Assembly: GCA_037133475.1 (NCBI GenBank)
Contig: JBAXOB010000017.1
Location: 1 to 64,000 of the forward strand
Source: CAIVAT01 sp037133475
GTDB taxonomy: Bacteria > Bacteroidota > Bacteroidia > Bacteroidales > FEN-979
Direction of reading: 5' to 3'
DNA length: 64,000 nucleotides
Positions 19,101 through 28,400 of the stretch are shown in pieces. The position numbers and the translations under genes are program-made. Within the stretch, counting starts at the first letter, position 1. The number at the start of each line of letters is the position of its first letter. The notes below the pieces were generated by a model. That model was not told the origin of the DNA. It worked only from the letters and a program-made list of their open reading frames with translations, and made no database searches.

Positions 19101-20574
19101 CAAACTGCATCCCGTAATTGGCACTGTATATGGTGTTGTTGTTGATGACAATGTTGTTGTAGCCCCCGCCGGAATAGTTGAGAATCAGGGCATAGGTTGT
19201 ATTGGCAACCTGGCTGCTGGCGCGGATAAGACAGTTTTTAACGGTGCAGTTGCTGGCCCCGTTGGTACCGTCATTAAAAATGCCAACCGAATAGGTACTG
19301 GCGGCAGTATTGGTGTTTTCCCAGGTCATGCTTTTATCGGAACCGCCGCTGTTTGACCCGTCGAGGATAACATAGCTGCATCCATAAAATACGATCACAC
19401 CGGTGGTGGAAGAGCCGCTGATGACCGGTGTTTTGCCGGCAGCGGGCTTAATGGTAACGGTGTTGGTGGCGCTGGCGCCGGCAAATGGATAGACCAGGAG
19501 AGGTAAGGTTTCCGAATAACTGTTGTCGGTAAGCGAAAAGGTAACCGGGCAGGTTACCTCCTTGACGGCAAGATCGGCAAGTGCTGCCGTGATTGTAGTG
19601 TAGGACTGGCCAACGCCAACATTGTAGTTGCCGCACAGTGCCCCGATTATCGTATAGGTACTTGGCGAAGCGGGCGGTGTGGAGGCGGCGGGAGGGTTCG
19701 CTGTAAGCCCCGCCGCCCCTGCAGAAGGAGCGCAGGTCACGTTCGGGGTGGCATTCATATCCTGCGCAACGATGTAATAAGACACGACATTCCCGGTGGC
19801 AACACCAGCACCAAAGGAAAAGGTATAGGTTGATCCGCTGACGAAGGCCCCGGTGGCGGAAGTCCAGGTTCCTGAGTTGATCTTCCAGTAAAGACGAGGC
19901 AATCCCGCACCCGAGGTTGGTACGCCGGCCGGTGCCACAAGGGAAGCAGTGAGGGTGCGTGCGGTAGTCTGGCTTGTATTTCCAAATGGGGTGTAGGTGA
20001 TGTTCGGCCCGGCCGACGCCTTCACATGCAGGAGGTCGAGATGGCAGTTGTTGCCGTAGGCAGAGGTGAAAAGCAGGGCAACATACAGGGTGGGAATATT
20101 GGCAGCGGCGTAGGGCAGCGTTACCGATTCCAGCACCCATTGCTGGGTTGCACCATACCGTGAAAAGCTTGTGGAGTTATTCCACGTTGACCCGTCGGTC
20201 GACCACTGGACCATCACGTTATCATTGTTTGTATAACCCGGGTCAACCAGCCATTCGAAGTCAACCGTGACGACGCTGTAGCCAACGGTTGAAACCGCGG
20301 TGGTTCTCTTCAGCCTGTTGCTGGTCCCGGAGGTCGCGTCGAATGAATCGAACTCAACGAACCGGCTACCGCTGAAGGGCGTACAGGTCGGGTAGGTTCC
20401 GGCTGACTGGAAATAGGTGTAGTTGGTTCCAGAAACAAGGTCGATACCCCACCCGGCAGGCGGGGTCTGCCCGACGGCAGCCGTTTCCCAGTCTTCTGTC
20501 AGTAACGTAGTTTGCGCTAATCCACCTGTACAGAAAAGGAAAAGGATAGCAACAAATAGTAAGCATGTTTTCAT
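14998..20574 (-). CDS. Giant T9SS-secreted beta-helix adhesin (1858 aa)
   Basis: This is a secreted surface protein. The frame is open from 20736, but the ATG at 20574 is chosen because it gives a typical signal peptide (MKTCLLFVAIL..., ending GGLAQ). Domains: a choice-of-anchor/jelly-roll module (about 22-185, TEDWETAAVGQTPPAGW); a linker module starting GPNITY (about 190-310) that is also found in the 2884-aa paralogue; a right-handed beta-helix (about 316-793, many N-rich turns such as NNTIYSANYG); three FN3-like modules (about 798-1086, LNGTVNANN, YHFRVNGTN); seven PKD-like modules (about 1088-1698); an Ig-like GNQWYYSG module; and a type A sorting domain. The beta-helix could bind or cleave polysaccharide, but no catalytic motif was recognised. 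Its 3' end is nearly identical to that of the next gene. Confidence 0.85.
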   Translation of the reverse strand: MKTCLLFVAILFLFCTGGLAQTTLLTEDWETAAVGQTPPAGWGIDLVSGTNYTYFQSAGTYPTCTPFSGSRFVEFDSFDATSGTSNRLKRTTAVSTVGYSVVTVDFEWLVDPGYTNNDNVMVQWSTDGSTWNNSTSFSRYGATQQWVLESVTLPYAAANIPTLYVALLFTSAYGNNCHLDLLHVKASAGPNITYTPFGNTSQTTARTLTASLVAPAGVPTSGAGLPRLYWKINSGTWTSATGAFVSGSTYTFSFGAGVATGNVVSYYIVAQDMNATPNVTCAPSAGAAGLTANPPAASTPPASPSTYTIIGALCGNYNVGVGQSYTTITAALADLAVKEVTCPVTFSLTDNSYSETLPLLVYPFAGASATNTVTIKPAAGKTPVISGSSTTGVIVFYGCSYVILDGSNSGGSDKSMTWENTNTAASTYSVGIFNDGTNGASNCTVKNCLIRASSQVANTTYALILNYSGGGYNNIVINNNTIYSANYGMQFAGVAGNPATNGQITNNIFGSTVDAQAIQLTGMVLTYCDNTLIQGNEIMGAALGNANYTQSGIYLSTACTNTKIKQNKIHDWYYTGTGGRGNYGIYFGTGDATTPTEISNNLIYNIKADGNSTGGGGNARDVWGMYFTSGGNVKLYHNNINLTGSVTSATTANYSACICIQSGCSLFDLQNNILKNSLQPVSGTPASKTFAVFNAGTAAMWTTINYNDYYVNGIGPNIGYQSSARATLAAWQTATTQDANSLNIDPAFISATDLHPTATGLMKTGTFLPAVPVDYTGAGRTTPPDIGAFQFSANPVVTTTAATAVTLTSATLNGSINPNNASVTTGFEYGLTTAYGTAVTGAPVSVSGSVAMPVSSVIVGLLPCTLYHFRATGVSGALTVNGGDLTFTTLNASPVATPVAATSVTSTTATLNGTVNANNLSSTVTFDYGLTVAYGTTVPGVPSPVTGSSATAVSAAITGLLPGTTYHFRVNGTNSCGTTNSADMTVTTPALAPSVVTVAATLVTTSSATLNGTILANGASTAVFFDYGLTVAYGTTVAGTPGPVTGNTVTPVSAAITGLTTGTTYHFRVRGTNSIGTTNGNDLTFITGCPVPGAAGTVTGPASVCQNGTGYVYTVPVIANATTYNWTLPAGTTITAGNGTNSITVSFSGTATSGNVSVVGSSICGNGTVSPNLAVTVNPQPVPTVTGPGNLCAGAMGNVYTTQAGMTGYIWTLSPGGTITAGVGTNSIMVNWNAAGAQSVCVNYTNTAGCTASTPGCYNVTINALPVPTITGPSSVCMNSAGNVYTTQSGMTGYTWTVSAGGLITAGSTTNAITVTWSTTGAKTVTVNYTNANSCTAATPASYAVTVNALPAPAITGTAILCQGATGVVYTTQAGMTNYVWTASSGGIITAGGTAASNTMTVTWNGSGAQTVCVNYTNANGCTAAAAVCFNVQVNPTPTPTIGSNNAPCVGSTGNMYYTEGGMTGYVWAVSTGGTIVSGQGTSAINVTWTGVGAQWVSVNYTGTTGCSAATPSIYNLFVNPMPNAAGAITGTATLCAGTNGVAYSCAEILNASSYTWTLPAGATIATGAGTRNITVNFGVSAVSGNITVSGTNSCGNGTASPAYAVTVNPLPAAAGTITGPASVCVGSTGVAYSVPAIANATTYVWTVPAGATITSGGTTRNIVVSYGTAAGTGTVTVKGTNTCGNGTAATLNVTMNAIPGAPVVTVSGNVLTSSAASGNQWYYSGNAIAGATGQTYTVTHNTGYYWCVVTTNGCSSPVSNKVWVVVTGVQELQNSNFSVYPVPNDGRFTVSITSPVQENYSIEVYNQLGAKIYELGDVTVNGTFEKQLDLRPVSNGIYSVVFLNSEHKVVKKLLVNK
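15480..17310 (-). repeat. Seven PKD-like modules in the 1858-aa adhesin
   Basis: Seven tandem modules of about 87 residues. The last three belong to the shared C-terminal cassette. Boundaries are approximate. Confidence 0.8.
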
Positions 20575-21002
20575 AACGGAGGATTTTGGTTTATAAAATA
20601 TGTGCGTTGATATATAGCGTATATATAATTGTTCACGAATGAATAAACCATTATAAACCAAGACGTTGTCTGAAATACAGCCAAGCCGGCGACGGAATGA
20701 TTTTTGCATCCATTGCGGTTTTTGCCCGTTTCTCATTTTTAACTGAACTATCAGGAAACCTTTGCTCCAGGTTCCTTCCCGGGGAAATCACCCCAATGAT
20801 AACCGGAAACAGAGGGCTTCAGGATATGCAAAAATTTTGTCGTCAGGGAATAAAGTTAGGATTTTTTATGGAATACAACTTTTTTTATTAAAAAAAAAGC
20901 CCTGCCATTTCCGGCAGGACTTTTTTATCAGAGGATTAACTCATTGTAATTATCACAAAATTATACAGTGTTGTATTTCATGATATTACGAATGATTCAA
21001 TG
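20575..21002. other. Intergenic region between two adhesin genes (428 bp)
   Basis: It contains the terminator of the 1306-aa adhesin (20890-20926) and an AT-rich stretch in front of the 1858-aa adhesin with TATATA repeats flanking GCG (about 20610-20627). No exact -33/-7 promoter pair and no convincing small gene were found. Confidence 0.5.
20890..20926 (-). terminator. Rho-independent terminator after the 1306-aa adhesin
   Basis: On the minus strand AGTCCTGCC pairs with GGCAGGGCT around a 6-nt loop and is followed by a run of eight T. It lies 77 bp beyond the stop at 21003. Confidence 0.85.
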
Positions 21003-22178
21003 TTATTTGTTTACCAAAACTTTCTTCACAACTTTATGTTCGCTGTTGAGGAATACCACGGAATAGATCCCGTTTGAAACCGGGCGGAGATCGAGCTGTT
21101 TTTCGAATGTGCCATTTACCGTAACATCTCCGAGTTCATAGATCTTCGCACCAAGCTGGTTATACACCTCGATGGAGTAGTTTTCCTGAACAGGGCTGGT
21201 GATGGAAACGGTAAACCTGCCGTCGTTGGGAACCGGGTAAACGCTGAAGTTGCTGTTCTGCAGTTCCTGCACACCGGTTACGACAACCCAAACCTTGTTC
21301 GAAACGGGGGAGGAACAACCGTTGGTTGTGACTACACACCAGTAGTAACCTGTATTGTGGGTCACGGTGTAGGTCTGGCCGGTGGCACCTGCAATGGCGT
21401 TACCCGAGTAATACCACTGGTTGCCGCTTGCGGCGCTGCTGGTAAGAACATTTCCCGATACGGTAACAACAGGGGCACCGGGGATGGCGTTCATCGTAAC
21501 GTTCAGCGTGGCAGCAGTGCCATTTCCGCAGGTATTGGTTCCTTTGACGGTAACCGTGCCGGTTCCTGCTGCAGTTCCATAGGAGACCACAATATTTCTT
21601 GTCGTCCCGCCTGAAGTGATGGTGGCGCCTGCTGGTACCGTCCAAACATAGGTGGTTGCATTGGCGATAGCGGGTACACTGTAGGCAACACCGGTTGATC
21701 CGACGCAAACGGAAGCTGGTCCGGTGATGGTTCCGGCAGCGGCTGGTAACGGGTTAACGGTTACTGCATAGGCGGGAGAGGCGGTACCGTTACCGCAACT
21801 GTTGGTTCCTGAAACGGTGATGTTCCCTGAAACGGCAGATACGCCAAAGTTAACGGTGATGTTCCTGGTGCCTGCACCGGTGGCGATGGTGGCGCCGGCC
21901 GGGAGTGTCCAGGTATAGGAACTTGCATTGAGAATTTCAGCACAGGAATAAGCGACTCCGTTGGTACCCGCACAAAGTGTGGCAGTTCCGGTGATGGCGC
22001 CTGCGGCATTCGGCATGGGATTCACGAAAAGATTGTAAATGGAAGGGGTCGCCGCGGAACAGCCCGTGGTGCCTGTGTAATTTACACTTACCCACTGGGC
22101 GCCGACACCGGTCCAGGTTACATTGATGGCGCTGGTGCCCTGCCCTGAAACAATCGTTCCTCCGGTTGATACAGCCCA
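20996..22178 (-). repeat. Near-identical 1.18-kb tract, copy 2 (3' end of the 1306-aa adhesin)
   Basis: This is the partner of 14991-16173. Identity starts 7 bp outside the stop codon and ends sharply inside a PKD module (TACAGCCCA, then ACATA in copy 1 against TACATA in copy 2). The protein sequence stays identical for about 35 residues past that point, although the DNA differs. Confidence 0.93.
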
Positions 22179-24923
22179 TACATAGCCTGTCATTCCACCT
22201 TCGGTATAATACATGTTGCCAGTTGAACCGACACAGGGAGCATTGTTACTGCCGATCGTGGGAGTGGGTGTCGGATTGACTGTTACATTGAAGGTAGTCG
22301 CAGCAGCTGCGGAACATCCGCTTCCGTTGGTATAGTTAACGGTAACGGTTTTCGCTCCTGATGTTGTCCATGTGACGGTAACCGTATTGCTTGTAGCGGT
22401 GCCACCGGCCGTAATGGTGCCGCCGGCAGAAACTGTCCATACATAGTTGGTCATCCCGGCCTGGGTGGTATAAACATTGTTGGCCGAGCTCATGCATGCG
22501 GGTGAAGGACCCGTGATGGTTGGCACTGGTAACGCGTTAACAGCAACGGCAATCGATGAAGAGGCGCCGTTACCGCATGTTCCTGCGGCAACACCTGCAA
22601 CGGTGACGTTTCCTGCTGTTGAACCAAAGGTTACCGTAATGGAATTCGTTCCTGCACCGGCGGTGATCACTGCACCTGCAGGTAACGTCCATGCATAGCT
22701 GATTGCATTGGTAATGGTGCCAACAGAATAAACTTTACCCGTGGCAAGTGCACAAACGGTCGCCGGGCCTGTAATGGCGCCTGCAGCTCCTGCCGGAGCT
22801 GAACAACCCGTAAGGAAAGTCTGGTCAAGACCATATACCGTGCCTGTTGAATTAACGCCAACGCAGCGATAGTGATAAGTGGTGTTGGTTACCAGGCCTG
22901 TGATGTTGGCCAGGGTTGTCAAAGCGGAGTTTCCCGAAAGGCTTGATGGAACGCCTGCAACATTGGTTCCGTAGGCTACCGTTAGTCCATAGTCGAAACT
23001 TACGGTTGTCGAGGTGCTGTTGGCAGTCACCGTCCCGTTTAACGTGGCGGTGTTCGCAGCAACATTGGTTGCCAGGTTGGTAACCACAACGGGAGCGCCT
23101 GCTCCTGTGGTAAAGGTCATGTCATTGCCATTGGTTGTTCCTGCAATGTTGGTCGCAACAATACGGTAATGATAGGTGGTGTTGAAGGAAAGCCCGGTGA
23201 TGCCGGCACTCTCATTGGTTACGGTTAAACCGGTCGCGTTGGCGGGTGCAGCTGTGACGGTTGAGCCATAGGCAGCCGTCAATCCGTATTGAAATGAAAC
23301 GGCGGATGAGTTGCCATTGGCGTTAACTGTACCGTTCAGGGTGGCTGTAGCGGCTGTGATGGCTGTTGCAGCAGTGGTTACAACGGTTGCAGGGGCTACA
23401 AGAACGGCTTCAATTCCATATTTCAGGGTTGCAACATCGGCTGTAAGTGTTCCTCCCGTAATGGCACAGGTGAAGAAGGTATTTCCCCTGGCAGGATTTT
23501 CCGTATAGGTCCCGATCGGGTACCATTGCGCCGCTCCGGCAGTCTGGGCGATACCAACATAGAAGTCCATGTTGGAAACCGATTGCGGAGTGGGGAAGGT
23601 GAAATTCAGGTTGGTACCAAGATCGGTGGCCAGAATGGTATAGTTTGGGCTCTGTGACAGGATGGTGCCGGCGCTGTTCATCAGGACAGCATAAATGGTA
23701 TTTCCTGTATTTGCTGCGTAGTTATACAGCATCAGATTGGCTCCCTTTACCAAACCGGTGCCGTTCATCGTATATTTTGCAGCGAAAATACCGGTTCCGG
23801 GAGTGGTAAACCCGTATCCGCCAGGCCCTGCCAGGTTGTAATTATAGGAGAACAGGTTGTTATTAACATTGGCGGTGATCGTCATGGAATTGTTTGCCGT
23901 ATAGGTTTCGCCAGCTATTGCTGACGTAACGGCGTTGATGGTAACATCTTCCAGCAGGGTAGGGGTCCATCCGGGGAAGTTAACCACCGTATTAGTGCCT
24001 CCTGCCAGTGCCGTAAGCGGCAAGGTAGCCGTATAACGAACCGTCGAGGTGGCGACATCCTTCACCGTCAGGATAACATTGCAGGTAAGCGGCGACGCGG
24101 AGATGTTCGACACCCTGACGCCAACGGGCGAAGGAGTTCCGAACGGGGCCGGCGTTCTTTCCGTTGCATAGATGTTTGTGACGGCGGCAATGTCAACAAG
24201 GGTATTGTTGGTAAAGGTCGTGGCCGGGCGGAAGGCGGTAACGGCGAGGGCAGTTCCCTGGGCTGCTGCGCTTTGATAACCATAGCATAAAGTAGCCTGG
24301 TTGGTATTGCAATAGGCCACAAGTGCAGTGGTTCCGAGGGCACCGACAGGGTTGCTGAATTCCCATGCGACATAAACACCACCACCCGTGTAGGTAAACG
24401 ATGATCCGTTTACAAAGGGGATGGAATAGGCTCCCGCAGCAATTGGAATGGTAAAGGCGGGGTCGCTGCTGACCGTGGTAAATCCCGTAGTGGTCCAGGT
24501 TGAACCGAGTGTATAGGTTACGTCAGAAGTATTCATAAGGTAAATGGTCATCTGGCCTGATTGCGTGCCAACGCCAGCCGTGGCGATTAAAAAGCCGATG
24601 GCGTCGATCGTGTATCCTGCAGGATAGCCTGCTGCAGCCATTTCCGAGGGCAGTACCAGGAATTCTTCACGCTCATACCTGACACCGGCGTTACGCGGTA
24701 TCCTGCTGTTTCCGGAGGTGCTGTTGGTATTGGGTAATACCCAGGTGGTCATAACATCTGTCCCCGGGTTCAGGATATTCTGGGTATTCCCGGGCATGGA
24801 GGGGGTCGGTACTACCATAGGTGTGTTCCCGTCATTGATACCCGTGGGGTACTTCTGGGTCATCTGTCCGAAACTGTAAACAGCCAGGATACAGGCAAAG
24901 AAAAACAGTAAAGTTTTTTTCAT
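21003..24923 (-). CDS. T9SS-secreted adhesin (1306 aa)
   Basis: A signal peptide (about 1-19, ending YSFGQ) leads into a region of about 490 residues with no firm family. It has beta-sandwich character, and segments such as GGVYVAWEFSNP and FTYTGGG resemble domains of secreted Bacteroidota proteins with choice-of-anchor folds. Two FN3-like modules (about 509-708, LNGTVNANG, YHYRIVATN), five PKD-like modules (about 708-1146), an Ig-like GNQWYYSG module and a type A sorting domain with YPVPNDGRFTVSI (about 1223-1306) follow. The last 380 or so residues are the same as in the 1858-aa adhesin apart from LL/VL near the C-terminus. It has its own terminator, and a weak -7-like TATATTTG lies at 25035-25042 on the complement. 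Confidence 0.85.
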   Translation of the reverse strand: MKKTLLFFFACILAVYSFGQMTQKYPTGINDGNTPMVVPTPSMPGNTQNILNPGTDVMTTWVLPNTNSTSGNSRIPRNAGVRYEREEFLVLPSEMAAAGYPAGYTIDAIGFLIATAGVGTQSGQMTIYLMNTSDVTYTLGSTWTTTGFTTVSSDPAFTIPIAAGAYSIPFVNGSSFTYTGGGVYVAWEFSNPVGALGTTALVAYCNTNQATLCYGYQSAAAQGTALAVTAFRPATTFTNNTLVDIAAVTNIYATERTPAPFGTPSPVGVRVSNISASPLTCNVILTVKDVATSTVRYTATLPLTALAGGTNTVVNFPGWTPTLLEDVTINAVTSAIAGETYTANNSMTITANVNNNLFSYNYNLAGPGGYGFTTPGTGIFAAKYTMNGTGLVKGANLMLYNYAANTGNTIYAVLMNSAGTILSQSPNYTILATDLGTNLNFTFPTPQSVSNMDFYVGIAQTAGAAQWYPIGTYTENPARGNTFFTCAITGGTLTADVATLKYGIEAVLVAPATVVTTAATAITAATATLNGTVNANGNSSAVSFQYGLTAAYGSTVTAAPANATGLTVTNESAGITGLSFNTTYHYRIVATNIAGTTNGNDMTFTTGAGAPVVVTNLATNVAANTATLNGTVTANSTSTTVSFDYGLTVAYGTNVAGVPSSLSGNSALTTLANITGLVTNTTYHYRCVGVNSTGTVYGLDQTFLTGCSAPAGAAGAITGPATVCALATGKVYSVGTITNAISYAWTLPAGAVITAGAGTNSITVTFGSTAGNVTVAGVAAGTCGNGASSSIAVAVNALPVPTITGPSPACMSSANNVYTTQAGMTNYVWTVSAGGTITAGGTATSNTVTVTWTTSGAKTVTVNYTNGSGCSAAAATTFNVTVNPTPTPTIGSNNAPCVGSTGNMYYTEGGMTGYVWAVSTGGTIVSGQGTSAINVTWTGVGAQWVSVNYTGTTGCSAATPSIYNLFVNPMPNAAGAITGTATLCAGTNGVAYSCAEILNASSYTWTLPAGATIATGAGTRNITVNFGVSAVSGNITVSGTNSCGNGTASPAYAVTVNPLPAAAGTITGPASVCVGSTGVAYSVPAIANATTYVWTVPAGATITSGGTTRNIVVSYGTAAGTGTVTVKGTNTCGNGTAATLNVTMNAIPGAPVVTVSGNVLTSSAASGNQWYYSGNAIAGATGQTYTVTHNTGYYWCVVTTNGCSSPVSNKVWVVVTGVQELQNSNFSVYPVPNDGRFTVSITSPVQENYSIEVYNQLGAKIYELGDVTVNGTFEKQLDLRPVSNGIYSVVFLNSEHKVVKKVLVNK
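21485..22800 (-). repeat. Five PKD-like modules in the 1306-aa adhesin
   Basis: Five tandem modules of about 87 residues, the last three being the shared cassette. Most of this array lies within the conversion tract. Boundaries are approximate. Confidence 0.8.
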
Positions 24924-25498
24924 AAATAATGTTTTAGTTTTGTAAAGAATGAATTGTTTTTAACTATAAAACAGATTGGTGCAAAACCTGAAGGCCGTTG
25001 CACAAACATGTTGTTTTATCCATATTTTGGTAAACAAATATAATATTAAAATATCTCCAAAACGTATTTTTATTCTCAAAAACATACTTTTATTTATATT
25101 GTTTCTAATCAGTTATTTAGACACAATCCGGATTGCGGTAAGTGCCCCATCCTGAACCGTTTCAGGTAAAATGGCTCCCTGAAACGGGGGAAAAAAGTCA
25201 TAATTTGGTGAAAGTGCACACGCCCCGGTAAAAAGTAATGGTCAAAATTGTTGTATGATTCGCGGCTATGCCGGGAAATCCCGGTGAGGTTTTGCGGTTC
25301 ATGATCAACCCGGGAGTAATCGCCGCTGTCTCCTGTTGAATTCAATCAGTAATGGCGGAAATAAAAACGGTCATGTTCACGGGCACAGGATGCCGGGATG
25401 TTTGCCGGCCCGGGATAACCCTGCAGTTCCTCCGGGCTAAAACGAAACAAGGCCCTGGTACTTAAACCGGGGCCTTGTCTCAAGCGGGATAACCCATG
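24924..25498. other. Intergenic region between adhesin genes (575 bp)
   Basis: It holds the terminator of the 2884-aa adhesin (25447-25478) and the AT-rich promoter side of the 1306-aa adhesin (about 24924-25130). A TATATTTG box (complement of 25035-25042) is preceded by TTTG, but at only 15 bp, shorter than the usual 17-23 bp. A 78-codon frame at 25109-25345 shows no family resemblance and is not called. Confidence 0.5.
25447..25478 (-). terminator. Hairpin terminator after the 2884-aa adhesin
   Basis: A perfect 9-bp inverted repeat (ACAAGGCCC at 25447-25455 with GGGCCTTGT at 25470-25478) is followed on the minus strand by TTCGTTTT. The T tract is interrupted, so it may be less efficient than the other adhesin terminators. 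Confidence 0.65.
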
Positions 25499-28400
25499 TT
25501 ATTTATTCACAAGCACCTTCTTGACAACTTTATGTTCGCTGTTAAGGAATACCACTGAATAGATACCATCGGCGATAGGACGGAGATCGATTTGCTTTTC
25601 GAAGGTGCCGTTTACCCTGATGTCGCCAAAATCATAGATTTTTGCGCCAAGCTGGTTGTAGATCACCACGGAAAATACCTCCTCTACAGGGCTGGCAATG
25701 GAAACGGTAAACCTGCCGTCGTTGGGCACCGGGTAAACGTTGAAGCTGCTGCTTTGCAGTTCATCAACACCGGTAACCACCACCCATACTTTGTTTGAAA
25801 TCGGCGAGGAGCATCCGTTAGTGGTGACCATGCACCAGTAATACCCGGTATTATGGGTAACCGTGTAGGTTTGGGAAGTAGCGCCTGCAATTGCATTGCC
25901 TTGATAATACCACTGGTTTCCCGTAGGGGCGCTGGATGTCAGCACCGCGCCGTTGACGGTTACCGTCGGGGCGCCCGGGATGGCATTCATCGTGACGTTG
26001 AAGTTGGCAGATACCGTGCCGTTTCCACAGGCGTTGGTTCCTTTAACGGTGATTACGCCTGTTCCGGCGGTCGGGCCATAGCTGACCACGATATTCCGGG
26101 TGGTGGCGCCGGCAGTAATGGTAGCGCCGGCAGGAACGGTCCAGGCATAAGCAGTGGCATTGGCGATGGCGGGTACGCTGTAGGCAACGCCGGTGGCTCC
26201 CACGCAAACGGAGGCAGGACCCGCGATGGCCCCTGCGGCAGCCGGCAACGGGTTAACCGTAACGGCAAATGCAGGGGATGGTGTGCCATTGCCGCAACTG
26301 TTGGTACCGGAAACAAGAATGTTCCCTGAAACTGCGCTGGTGGAGAAGTTGACGGTGATGTTCCTGGTACCGGCCCCGGTGGCAATCGTTGCGCCGGCGG
26401 GCAGGGTCCAGGTAAAGGAGGTGGCATTGAGGATGTCAGCACAGGAGTAGGCGACCCCATTGGTTCCCGCACAAAGGGTGGCAGTCCCGGTGATGGGGCC
26501 TGCGGCGTTCGGCAACGGGTTGACGAAGAGGTTGTAGACGGTGGCAGCAGCAGCGGTGCAGGAGGTGGTGTTGGTGTAATTTACACTGACCCACTGTGCG
26601 CCTACGCCTGTCCACGTTACATTGATGGCGCTGGTGCCCTGGCCCGAAGCAATGGTGCCTCCGGCAGAAACAGCCCAGAGGTAACCGGTCATCCCGCCTT
26701 CGGTATAGTACATATTCCCGGTCGAACCAACACAGGGAGCATTGTTGCTGCCGATGGTCGGCACGGGAGCCGGGTTGACGGTAACGTTGAACGTTGCCGG
26801 TGTTACTGCCGTGCACCCGTTGGCATTGGTATAGTTAACCGTAACCGTGTTTAATCCTGAAGATGCCCATGTAACCGTAACGGTGTTGCTGATTGCGGTG
26901 CCACCGGCGGTGACGACACCACCTGCCGACACGGTCCAGATGTAATTGGTCATCCCGGCCTGGGTGGTGTAAACCACACCGGCTGTTCCCTGGCATAATA
27001 TTGCCGTTCCCGTGAGGGTGGGTACCGGCAGGGGGTTAACGGTAACGGCATAGGATGCCGGTGCTGCAGCAGTACAGTTGCTTGCATTGGTGTAGCTGAC
27101 TGTGACTGTGTTCGCCCCGGTGGTTGACCAGGTAACGGTGATGCTGTTGGTAGCTCCACCGCCCGTGATGGCGCCTCCGGCGGATACGGTCCAGGTATAA
27201 CCTGTCATACCGGCCTGTGTGGTATATACGTTGGTTGTTGAGTTCACGCAAACGCTTGCAGGACCTGTAATGGTGGGTACCGGCAATGCATTAACCGTTA
27301 CGGCATAGGACGACGACGGACCGGTCATACAGATGCCGACACCGGCAACGGTAATATTTCCGGAGGTTGTACCGAAAGTCACGGTTATGGTGTTGGTTCC
27401 TGCACCCGCGGTAATGGCCGCCCCGGCGGGAAGGGTCCACGAATAACTGGTGGCATTCGTGATTGCCCCGACCGAATAAACAATACCCGTGGAGTTGGCA
27501 CATACGGAAGCGGGTCCCGAAATAGTACCTGCTGCCGGGACAACCGGACATCCCGTGAGGAAGGTAAGGTCGTTGCCGTTGGTGGTTCCGCCTGCATTGA
27601 TGCCTCTAACCCTGAAATGGTAAGTCGTGGCGGTGAGCAGTCCGGTAATCGTTGCGCTGACATTCTGGTTGGTCACCCCGGTCACTGGTGTGGGCGTACC
27701 CGCAACGGTAGTTCCGTAGGCAACGGTGAGACCGTAATCAAACCATACTGCCGTGGATGCGTTGTTGGCATTGATGATGCCGTTCATGGTGGCATTGGTG
27801 GTGCCGATCGCGGTAGCTGCGGTTGTCGTGACAGTCGGTGCGGCGGCTGCCGTGGTGAAGGTCATGTCGTTGCCGTTGATGGTGCCGCCGGCATTGGTTC
27901 CGTTGATCCTGAAATGATACAGGGTGTTGGGAACAAGGCCTGTGATATTGGCCAGCGATACCTGAACGGTGTTGCCGGTAATGGTAACAGGAACTCCCGG
28001 CACATTGGTGCCGTAAGCTACGGTCGTACCATAATCGAACGATACGGTGGTGGCAAAGTTATTGGCATTCACCGTTCCGTTCAGGGTGGCCGTTGTCGTG
28101 GTAACGAGCGTTGCGGCAGTGGTGACGACGGTCGGGGGACAGAATGTATTGAAGGTCATATCTGCGCCGACATACGGGGTGGCACCCACCATTCCTTTTG
28201 CCCTGAAGTGATATATAATGCAGTTTGACAACCCGGAAAGGTTGGCTGAAAAGTTGGTTGTTGTTGTGCCTGTGACATTAACGGGCACGGCGGCAATGTT
28301 TGAACCGTAGGCAACCGTGAGTCCGTAATCAAAACTGGTAATGACCAGTTCATTGTTAGCCAACGCTGATCCGTTCAGGGTAGCACTGGTACCGGTGACG

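Noticed and set aside
20575..20736. Extended N-terminus of the 1858-aa adhesin from an ATG at 20736
   Set aside because: The 54 extra residues are not signal-like and precede a perfect signal peptide starting at 20574.
25109..25345. A 78-codon minus-strand frame in the intergenic region
   Set aside because: It has no hydrophobic or domain pattern, no start-site support and lies among regulatory DNA and a terminator.
5680..27545. DNA repeats of about 260 bp as a CRISPR or satellite array
   Set aside because: They are in-frame protein modules with diverged sequence, with no spacer pattern and no cas gene.
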